A stretch of 64,000 bases of DNA from the NCBI GenBank assembly GCA_037127315.1, contig JBBBDQ010000420.1, positions 665,001 to 729,000 of the forward strand. Reading direction: 5' to 3'. This document shows, piece after piece, positions 56,290 to 64,000 of this stretch. The stretch's first letter is position 1; each line of letters starts with the position of its first letter. Position numbers and translations under genes: made by a program. The notes under the pieces are model-generated. The model worked only from the letters and a program-made list of their open reading frames with translations. It was not told where the DNA came from and did no database searches. Source of the stretch: Ascarosepion bandense (taxonomy: Eukaryota; Mollusca; Cephalopoda; Sepiida; Sepiidae).

Positions 56290-58105
56290 TCACACTTTTC
56301 CGACGGCTACAATCTCCAGAAGTTTAAATGTAAGGTCAATAGACACCTCCTATAACACTAACTTGCATCTATTCTCCCAACACTCTCACCATCTACTCAA
56401 CATTCATTCTCGGTATCCTTACCCGTCTAGACACTCATCTATCCTCCCAACACTCTCACCATCTACCCAACATTCATTCTCGGTATCCTTACTCGTCTAG
56501 ACACTCATCTATCCTCCCAACACTCTCACCATCTACCCAACATTCATTCTCGGTATCCTTACTCGTCTAGACACTCATCTATCCTCCCAACACTCTCACC
56601 ATCTACCCAACATTCATTCTCGGTATCCTTACCCGTCTAGACACTCATCTATCCTCCCAACACTCTCACCATCTACCCAACATTCATTCTCGGTATCCTT
56701 ACTCGTCTAGACACTCATCTATCCTCCCAACACTCTCACCATCTACCCAACATTAATTCTCGGTATCCTTACTCGTCTAGACACTCATCTATCCTCCCAA
56801 CACTCTCACCATCTACCCAACATTCATTCTCGGTATCCTTACTCGTCTAGACACTCATCTATCCTCCCAACACTCTCACCATCTACCCAACATTCATTCT
56901 CGGTATCCTTACTCGTCTAGACACTCATCTATCCTCCCAACACTCTCACCATCTACCCAACATTCATTCTCGGTATCCTTACTCGTCTAGACACTCATCT
57001 ATCCTCCCAACACTCTCACCATCTACCCAACATTCATTCTCGGTATCCTTACTCGTCTAGACACTCATCTATCCTCCCAACACTCTCACCATCTACCCAA
57101 CATTCATTCTCGGTATCCTTACTCGTCTAGACACTCATCTATCCTCCCAACACTCTCACCATCTACCCAACATTCATTCTCGGTATCCTTACTCGTCTAG
57201 ACACTCATCTATCCTCCCAACACTCTCACCATCTACCCAACATTCATTCTCGGTATCCTTACTCGTCTAGACACTCATCTATCCTCCCAACACTCTCACC
57301 ATCTACCCAACATTCATTCTCGGTATCCTTACTCGTCTAGACACTCATCTATCCTCCCAACACTCTCACCATCTACCCAACATTCATTCTCGGTATCCTT
57401 ACCCGTCTAGACACTCATCTATCCTCCCAACACTCTCACCATCTACCCAACATTCATTCTCGGTATCCTTACTCGTCTAGACACTCATCTATCCTCCCAA
57501 CACTCTCACCATCTACCCAACATTCATTCTCGGTATCCTTACTCGTCTAGACACTCATCTATCCTTCCAACACTCTCACCATCTACCCAACATTCATTCT
57601 CGGTATCCTTACTCGTCTAGACACTCATCTATCCTCCCAACACTCTCACCATCTACCCAACATTCATTCTCGCTATCCTTGCTCGTCTAGACACTCATCT
57701 ATCCTCCCAACACTCTCACCATCTACCCAACATTCATTCTCGGTATCCTTACTCGTCTAGACACTCATCTATCCTCCCAACACTCTCACCATCTACCCAA
57801 CATTCATTCTCGGTATCCTTACTCGTCTAGACACTCATCTATCCTCCCAACACTCTCACCATCTACCCAACATTCATTCTCGGTATCCTTACTCGTCTAG
57901 ACACTCATCTATCCTCCCAACACTCTCACCATCTACCCAACATTCATTCTCGGTATCCTTACTCGTCTATCACCCTCCTTCTTACATTTCCTATATCTAA
58001 CCATCCTTTCTCACCGCTTTCCCCTCTATGTAACCCCCTGCGCAATATTGGCAGTGAAATGCCTTGCTCGGTGTGAAACGATTATATATATATATAAAAA
58101 AAAAT
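56290..58105 (+). mobile_element. LINE-A 3' end expanded by a minisatellite
   Basis: Plus strand. It begins with the last C-terminal codons (CTCCAGAAGTTTAAATGTAA) and the 3'UTR start (ACTAACTTGCATCTATTC). A 23-unit 70-bp array follows, then the rest of the 3'UTR with AACCCCCTGCGCAATATTGG and the tail CCTTGCTCGGTGTGAAACGA. The single-copy form is at 60,325-60,580. Confidence 0.85.
56361..57970. repeat. 70-bp minisatellite, 23 units
   Basis: The marker CGGTATCCTT recurs at 56,411, 56,481 and then every 70 bp to 57,951, with no indels. Units also carry ATCCTCCCAACACTCTCACC and CATTCATTCT. Only a handful of substitutions are seen (ACCCGTCTAG in units 1, 4 and 15; CATTAATTCT at 56,751; a TTCC at about 57,565; CGCTATCCTTG at 57,671). 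The array is 1,610 bp. Confidence 0.98.
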
Positions 58106-58229
58106 TTAGTAAGTTTTTGAAAGACATCATTTTCTTATTAACCTTTAGATTTACCTGTCACATTTTGACGCTACTTTCTTTGCCGCCCCTTTTATGCAAC
58201 TGACATACTGGGTTGTCTCTTTGGCTCAT

Positions 58230-59230
58230 AACGAAGCCATTTCTTCTTCTTAATGTGTGGTGTTCCTTCAGGCCGTAGGCGATCATGAACATCCACTTGG
58301 TTCTGTCTCTTATCGCTCTCAATATTTTTCCTCTTGGTATCTCTCTTAAACCACATCCATTTGCTCAAACCTATCAAATATGTCTCGCACCGCTTTCCCT
58401 TGTATTTTCCTTCTATCTATCCTGTGAGTATTAAATTCTTTAGGCCGTCCTTCCTCATTACGTGTCCCAGGAACCCCATTTGTCTCTTCCTGATATTTAG
58501 TATCAGTTTTCTTCTCGTTTGCATTGTATCCAACATCTCATCATTGCACACGTGCTCCGTCCATGGAATCCTCAGCATCCTTCTGTAAAACCACATTTCT
58601 GCTGCCTCGAGCCTCTCCTTCATTCTTGAGGAAATCGTCCAATATTCACTATCATACAAAAGGATAGATATCACATAGCAGTTCGGCACTCTCTTCTTTG
58701 TTTACAATGAGATTTTTCTTGTCTTGATATACTCTCGTTAGCTTTTGAAATGCGTCCTTGGCCATGCCAATGCGTCTTTGGATCTCAATGTCGCACTTTT
58801 CATCCTCTGTCAAAACATTTCCTAAGTATTTTAAATTTGTCTTCTTATAGTTAAGAATTAGTTGTTTGTTTCTTTGGATCTCAATGTCGCACTTTTCATC
58901 CTCTGTCAAAACACTTCCTAAGTATTTTAAATTTGTCTTCTTATAGTTAAGAATTAGTTGTTTGTTTCTACATTATTTAAGTTTTCTTTCTGTTTTTCTG
59001 CTAATCTTTGCATCAGTAGAAGAGAATCAGATAAAAAGAATGTGTTTTGCAATATGAGTACTCCTTCGTTTTGGCTTTCCTCAAACAGATTACGTAAGAG
59101 TTCTTTTGGTTACCATTCGGAATCTGACATTAACATATTGTCATCTATAAATCTTAGGTTGTTAAAATTAAGTTCACCTCTATCAAATCCTTGTTGATCT
59201 AGTAGATCTCTTAAGATTGTCTCCTGTTAG
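58230..59230 (-). mobile_element. LINE-B copy with RT box and internal duplication
   Basis: Minus strand. The RT catalytic box is degenerate: LRFIDDNMLM at about 59,140-59,165 where FADD is expected. IGMAKDAFQKLTRV (about 58,750) and SEYWTISSRMKERLEAAEMW (about 58,610) follow, then RRMLRIPWTEHV and MGFLGHVMRKDGLKNLI. The 3' end (GTAGGCGATCATGAAC in plus orientation) is at 58,275. A 96-bp segment is duplicated in tandem at 58,776-58,968. Confidence 0.85.
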
Positions 59231-59495
59231 CCACTAATTTGCCATACGTAAGTTTTAAAATAAAAACAAAATGTTAAAATTCTCTTGAAGAAGATTTTGG
59301 ATTTCATTGAAAGCTAAATAATTATAGTTACTATTTCCATCAAGCAAAATATTCTGATATCTTTCAAACAGAAATTATATTGATTAGAATCGATTTTTTT
59401 TCTTCAGTAAAATTGATAATCAACCATTTTCGGCTATATTTGTAAACAAAATTTAGTTCTTAGTTTTAAAAAATCTTGCAAAAATCAATTATATG
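59231..59495. other. Unassigned sequence
   Basis: AT-rich, no element recognised. Confidence 0.35.
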
Positions 59496-59735
59496 TACGC
59501 ATCGCTCATTCAGTGAAATGAAATAGATCGCGCTAGCTATTGGGCGCGTATAATGATATACGCTAAAAAGTCTGCCTACTTCCACCGAACGCCCATAGCC
59601 CAGGGGTAGAGTTGCCCACTGACGCCATTTTGGTCGGGTTTCAATCCTAGGTAAAAAAGCAATCGGAGTCTAACCGTACTGATGAGCTCTGATACGGCGA
59701 AACAGATCTGTCTACGGATGACAATATATATATGT
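59496..59735 (+). mobile_element. SINE-2 copy
   Basis: Head A-box TAGCCCAGGGGTAGA at 59,596-59,610 and B-box GGTCGGGTTTCAATCC at 59,632-59,647. The flanking block TACGCATCGCTCATTCAGTG is shared with the 36-kb copy, and the 3' end GAAACAGATCTGTC is followed by (TA)n. Confidence 0.85.
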
Positions 59736-59851
59736 ATATGAAACGCTATTTAAAGACATTTAGCAAATTTAAAGTTAAATTAATCTGATTTAAAACAAAT
59801 ATTACTTATAACATAAAATATTTTATAGAAGCATTTCTTAACCACGCAACG

Positions 59852-60133
59852 TTGTTTTTTTCTGACGCGTTGATTAATATATTGACAGCCTCATGTATTG
59901 ACCTGTTAAGTACGGTGGAAGCAGAATGGCACGCAGCCGATAAGGCTCGTACGAGTGTTTTTTTTATGAAGAAACATGAGCTTCTAAATATAATGTCATG
60001 TATGAACTACTATACTTACAGAAATCAGAACGTTTATGCACAAAAATTAATTATTCTAAGAATCTTAGTGCATGATGATTTGCATGAAGCTTTTCAGTTT
60101 TTGTTTAGTAAAAATAATCAGTTCATAATTTAA
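59852..60133 (+). CDS. Unrecognised 93-residue ORF
   Basis: An uninterrupted plus-strand ORF outside known repeats with a protein-like composition, including a STVEAEWHAADKARTS stretch and QFLFSKNNQFII at its end. I find no domain, signal peptide or membrane segment I trust, and no neighbour exons. Likely spurious, but it is the best non-transposon ORF here. Confidence 0.15.
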   Translation: MFFSDALINILTASCIDLLSTVEAEWHAADKARTSVFFMKKHELLNIMSCMNYYTYRNQNVYAQKLIILRILVHDDLHEAFQFLFSKNNQFII

Positions 60134-60324
60134 TAATCTAAAGAAATAAAAGTTTTGCAGAATTTTAAAAGATTTTTTAAAACTTTACAAATTATTGTAA
60201 TTAAATTAAAAGAAATAAATAAAATTCTTGTAAAAATTAATTATTCATCGATTGTTTTTTCTTAAGACTATAATGTCTTTAATTGATATTATTTCTATAA
60301 GCAATTTTTTTTTTTTTTTATAAG
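60134..60324. other. Unassigned AT-rich sequence
   Basis: No feature recognised. Confidence 0.35.
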
Positions 60325-60580
60325 CGTTTCACCCCGAGCAAGGCATGTCACTGCCACTACTGTGCAGGGGGCTACGTAGAGTGGAGAAAGGCTGATTAAA
60401 TATAGGAAATAACAGAGGGTGGGTGATAGGCGGGTGAGGATACCGAGAATGAGGGTTGGGTAGATGAGAGTGTTGTGAGAATAGTTGAGAGTTAGTGTGA
60501 TAGGAGGTGTCTATTGACCTTACATTTAAACACCTGGAGATTGTAGCCGTCGGGGAAGCAATATCGTCTTTCGTCAACTT
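60325..60580 (-). mobile_element. LINE-A 3' end, unexpanded 3'UTR
   Basis: Minus strand tail GCAAGGCATGTCACTGCC (complement) then 3'UTR. It contains one 70-bp-type unit, with CCTCATTCTCGGTATCCTCA and CCCAACACTCTCA-like parts read on the minus strand. C-terminal codons follow at 60,520-60,560. It shows the ancestral single-unit arrangement of the array at 56.4-58.0 kb. Confidence 0.8.
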
Positions 60581-60907
60581 GGTCTTGAAATAAGCTTTGT
60601 CGACGCGGTTTTTGTCGTTCTGTTTTTCTTAGGGATAGTTCAATTTCAATGTTATATTTAACACATAAAACTTTTAACATAAAAAAATATTGAACACAAA
60701 GCTATTTATATAATACCAGGAGTAATCAATGCATCATAGTTATGATATGCTTGAATGTTTAAGAACATATAAAACAAACCTCTATTTTAGTTGTGAATTC
60801 CTTATGACCGTTTTATTGAATCTCATTACCACATTTCAAAACGTTTGTATCATTGCGCCTCACTAATAAAATTATAATTGTTTTCATTTTTTATGGCACA
60901 GGTACAC

Positions 60908-60950
<43 letters not shown>

Positions 60951-61020
60951 AAAGGTGATGATATAGACAATGACAAGTAAATAAATATAGTCCTGCTGGA
61001 CAAACAGGAAATGATTTGCT
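60581..61020. other. Unassigned with (TTA)n
   Basis: TTA tract at 60,911-60,947; no gene. Confidence 0.5.
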
Positions 61021-61024
61021 TTTT

Positions 61025-61345
61025 TATGCGCCATGTCTCCTAAGAACGTAACCGTTCACGGCTCTCCTCAACTTCCTCTTCCTGGTAGCTTTTAATAAAC
61101 TTTATCTTTCCGTTATTTCTCTCAACTCCTGTTCCATCATCCATTTACTCAAGATCATTAAGTATTTCATCTGTCCCTCTTTTCCTGTTTGTCCTTTGGG
61201 TATCAGAATCTCCAATCCCTCCTTCCTCATTATATGCCACAAACAGTTCAACTGTTCTTTTTGATTTTCAGTATTAGTTTTTTTTCCCTCCATTTTCTCC
61301 AAAACTTCGTCGATGTTCACATGTTCGGTCCACGCTATCCAAAAT
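61025..61345 (-). pseudogene. LINE-B C-terminus
   Basis: Minus ORF 61,102-61,320 retains NIDEVLEKMEGKK (the EVLERMEMKRK position), QLNCLWHIMRKEGLEIL and a KYLMILSKWMMEQELREITE end. Decayed but in order. Confidence 0.7.
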
Positions 61346-61470
61346 TTTATTGCTGGTAATATTTCTTTTTTCAGAATATTGCTCGAATTTTTCTTTTTTT
61401 CAGAATATTGCTCGAATTTTTCTTTTTTCAGAATATTGCTCGTAATTTTTTCCTGTTCTTTTCAGAAACG
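61346..61470. repeat. ~29-bp tandem repeat
   Basis: Three to four units containing TTTTTTCAGAATATTGCTCG. Confidence 0.8.
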
Positions 61471-61494
61471 TATTTCTAACTGCTCTGTTTCGTA

Positions 61495-61800
61495 TCATAC
61501 TACGAAATGTGGCAGAAAGTTACGAAATAGAATTAACCGAGATATTTTAATTCATTTATTTGAACATTATTTTTAATGGACATTTGTATTTCAGTAGATA
61601 AACGTTTTTTGCTTACTTAAACTGTATATTATATATATATCTACCGGCCTGAATATCCGAAAAATCTTGTTAGAAAAATATGCATCCTACGGTAAGATTC
61701 GAACCTGCGGCTCCAATGACGGCTTCTCTGAAGTATACAGACGTAACCATTCGACTACGAAGTGTTTGGTACGTAGGCAACGCTGAATTAAGCGATATAC
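61495..61800 (-). mobile_element. SINE-3 with tRNA-like head
   Basis: Minus strand: a head with TAGTCGAATGGTTA (A-box region, D-arm) and GCAGGTTCGAATCTTACC (T-arm with B-box) at about 61,683-61,770, followed by a body shared with the next copy. The tRNA fold is imperfect: the acceptor strands do not pair well and the loops are irregular. It is a SINE head or tRNA relic, not an active tRNA gene. Confidence 0.6.
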
Positions 61801-61859
61801 ATACAGAAGTTCCTGGTTTTTTGTAATATTCATAACAGTTCTGGTTTGTATCCAAATGT

Positions 61860-61945
61860 AAATAAACGTAAACAAAGCTACGAAATATCGCGGAAAACTA
61901 CGAAATGTCACGGAAAACTACGAAATGTCACGGAAAACTACGAAA
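61860..61945. repeat. 20-bp tandem repeat
   Basis: CGGAAAACTACGAAATGTCA-type units, four of them, at the left edge of the next SINE-3 body. Confidence 0.8.
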
Positions 61946-62115
61946 TAGGATCGGAATTAACCGACATATTTTTAAGTTATTTATTTGAACATTATTTCTA
62001 ATGGTTACTCGTATTTAAGTAGATACACTGTTTTTTATGTAGTTAAACAGTATATATAGCGGTCTGAATATTCGAAAAAATATTGTTAAGAAAATGTGCA
62101 TCTCACCGCAGTGGC
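61920..62115 (-). mobile_element. SINE-3 body without a tRNA head
   Basis: Matches 61,500-61,690 over about 190 bp (AATTAACCGA, TATTTGAACATTATTT, GTCTGAATATTCG). The head is replaced by CACCGCAGTGGCGAG. Confidence 0.65.
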
Positions 62116-62207
62116 GAGTGCTTGAGAAACCAAAACATATGCTCATAGTGTGGGATTTCTGTAAACTTTTTCATGGTAATTATTCGAATGAGTTCTTTGC
62201 TATGGTA

Positions 62208-62720
62208 TATACACCCTTGTGCAAATTAATTGACACAACTGCTTAAATTTCCTGTCTTTCACAATACGGTCAGTTTTAGACCCACTGGTGTTACAGCGGG
62301 TCATCGATTTTTACTTTTTCCTCAGATTAGGTCATTTGTAGTGGTTTGCAGTAATATGAATCTATTTTCGGGGAGTATCATAAAATTTGTTTGGCCTTGA
62401 AAAATGTTGCGTCATCCGTGAGTGCATCAGATTTTTAGTACGCCCGGACACTATTGCCTTGACTGTTGCTTACTCCGATGGGCATTACTCCAAGGAAGCG
62501 TAAGAAAATTGCGATGCTGCACGAACACGAATATCAGTACAAAACGTAAAGGAAAATGCGGTCGGAAGAGAAAAACAACGCCAAGAGACGACGTATACGT
62601 GATCAGGGAAAGAGTGAAAGATCCTACGAAGACATTATTCGTTTTGTTTCAGTTAATTTGTACAAGGGTGTAAGCAAAGTTAACAATAAAAAGACTGATA
62701 ATAAAATTAGTTGTAAATTA
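62208..62720 (+). pseudogene. Tc1-type transposon 5' end
   Basis: A TIR-like TACACCCTTGTGCAAATTAA begins after TA at about 62,209. The coding start region has ITPRKRKKIAMLHEHE, then after a shift GRKRKTTPRDDVYVIRERVK followed by LYKGVSKVN. These are the paired-like DNA-binding domains of Tc1 transposases. The catalytic DDE part is absent; the element breaks off near 62,720. Confidence 0.7.
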
Positions 62721-63040
62721 AGACACAGACTCATGAAACGCTATTTTACAGTTTCCAGTTTTTTTCCCCCAATTCCAATGTTTTCTGTTTAATAGCAAAT
62801 CCACACCGTTTAGCTGCATCTGCACGCATCCACTCTACACATCAGTAAGTCAAGGCAAAGTCATTTTGTGGCTAGGAATGAAGCAATGAAGGAATAAGTC
62901 ATAAGATAATTTCCTTGATAGAAGTCATAACTGCAACCCCCAGCGCATGTATCTCGCAAAAAGAAAAAATGCAACTGATATAGTCAAATTGATTTGAGCC
63001 GAGCCGAAATACAGGTCCGTTTTTATTTAATTTTTTATCA
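62721..63040. other. Unassigned sequence
   Basis: Nothing recognised. Confidence 0.35.
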
Positions 63041-63044
63041 GCCA

Positions 63045-63093
63045 ACCTTCTATCTATCTATCTATCTATCTATCTATTGTTTAATATCTCTTT

Positions 63094-63150
<57 letters not shown>
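63045..63150. repeat. (TATC)n and (TA)n microsatellites
   Basis: TATC tract at 63,047-63,076 and TA tract at 63,096-63,150. Confidence 0.96.
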
Positions 63151-63152
<2 letters not shown>

Positions 63153-63181
63153 GTGTATTTTGGCAGCATTTTTTCATTAAA

Positions 63182-63691
63182 AACAGGTTTCATTGAATAA
63201 TATAGTTATAGTTATATAATATAGACAAGTTCTGTCTATTTATTTTGTGTTAGATCCGTTCGTATGATCTGATTAGCTTGATAATGTTGTCATGGAAAGA
63301 CAAGAAATCGCAATAATTGTTGATTTTTTTTTATCAGGTCTGAGCTTTCTCATGCCACTATACACTCAATTGAACAAAAAACCCACTAGCACCATTCCTT
63401 CTCGGCCTACAGCCATGTGCGACACAAAAAATGCACCTGCCTAATTTTCTCTCTATAACTACACTCTGTTAATAATAATTTAAATATTCTATGTTCACTG
63501 AACATTAAATATTCACCCTTTGATAATGGCTTATGTATGCCGAAAGCTCAGACCTGATAAAAAAATCAACAGTTATTGCGATTTCTTGTCGTCTTTCCAT
63601 GACAACATTCTCAAACTAATCAGATCATACGAACGGATCTTACACAAAATAAATTGACAGAACTTGTCTATATTATTCAATGAAACCTGTT
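63182..63691. mobile_element. Large foldback (inverted repeat) element
   Basis: Left arm 63,182-63,349 and right arm 63,542-63,691 are near-complementary for about 150 bp, including AACAGGTTTCATTGAAT opposite ATTCAATGAAACCTGTT at the outer ends and TCAGGTCTGAGCTTTC opposite GAAAGCTCAGACCTGA at the inner ends. The spacer is about 190 bp. No transposase. Confidence 0.9.
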
Positions 63692-63830
63692 ACTTGTTTA
63701 ACTGTAAAAGGGTGGGACCTAGTTGCTAATCTTGTATCTCGTGTAAATTCGTGCTTAGGCGGCACCAGTGATCTAAGCTCATCGGAGCAGAAGCCATGAA
63801 AGTACTTGTAGAAGAGGCACAGGGAATTTG
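63692..63830 (-). pseudogene. LINE-A C-terminal fragment
   Basis: GGGTGGGACCTAGTTGC and CATCGGAGCAGAAGCCATGA in plus orientation are C-terminal codons of LINE-A on the minus strand. No 3' tail; it abuts the foldback. Confidence 0.65.
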
Positions 63831-64000
63831 AAATCATTTCTAACTATATAATGTCATAGTTTTACTGTATTTTTTTTTTGTTGTTTTACTATTCGGAGCA
63901 GATTTTCAGGTAATCAGGTATTGTTTGAAATTAAAATGTATGATTTACATTCCCCAAAGAACACTGCTTTTAACTAATAAAATATTATTGCGACCAGAAT

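Noticed and set aside
56361..57970. A protein-coding repeat region
   Set aside because: The 70-bp unit is not a multiple of three and stops occur in the frames; it lies in LINE 3'UTR sequence.
61683..61790. A functional tRNA gene
   Set aside because: A- and B-box-like blocks are present but the acceptor stem does not pair and the loops are irregular.

Overview
This is a gene-poor, AT-rich stretch of animal nuclear DNA packed with microsatellites and old transposable elements. I see no convincing host protein-coding gene, no complete rRNA gene and no intact tRNA gene. The mix points to a mollusc, most likely a cephalopod such as an octopus: very long (TA)n, (TG)n, (CA)n and (GATA)n tracts, tRNA-derived SINEs, non-LTR retrotransposons, mariner, Tc1, hAT, Helitron and Penelope relics, and many foldback repeats. 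The host assignment is an inference from overall character; no gene in the window proves it. Family names such as LINE-A, LINE-B, SINE-1, SINE-2 and SINE-3 are local labels used only here.

Layout. 0-6.9 kb: microsatellites, a degenerate short-motif array (1.1-2.4 kb), a SINE joined to a 5S rRNA-derived head (3.0-3.3 kb), a hAT relic, a tRNA-type SINE, and a mariner relic (4.96-6.64 kb) split by an LTR-like insertion and ending in a triplicated C-terminal segment. 6.8-11 kb: LINE-tail units and an approximately 109-bp tandem array of about 20 units. 11.9-12.7 kb: a palindromic element repeated three times. 13-22 kb: LINE-B and LINE-A 3' fragments, a (GATA)n composite minisatellite, and SINEs. 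22-28 kb: microsatellites including about 435 bp of (TG)n, an 87-bp tandem repeat, and a mariner-type MITE. 28-35 kb: LINE-A and LINE-B pieces, a rearranged mariner, a second 5S-headed SINE, a tandem SINE-body array, and a Penelope-like relic with a GIY-YIG region. 36-43 kb: SINE-2, a non-autonomous Helitron, and LINE fragments. 43-47 kb: two inactivated mariner transposases of different families. 47-55 kb: LINE-A relics, a foldback element, a convergent SINE pair, and the best LINE copy (RT at 54.0-54.9 kb). 55-64 kb: a 23-unit array of exactly 70 bp grown inside a LINE-A 3'UTR, LINE-B with a degenerate RT box, SINE-2, SINE-3, a Tc1 5' end, and a large inverted repeat.

There is no operon-like cooperation here. 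The relations are those of a transposon graveyard: LINE-A and LINE-B supply 5'-truncated copies, SINEs presumably depended on LINE machinery, mariner and Helitron systems left dead or non-autonomous copies, and local slippage or recombination amplified element pieces into satellites. The most unusual structures are the 5S-tRNA composite SINE, the LINE-3'UTR minisatellite, the tandem palindromes, and the short units that end in the LINE-A tail.
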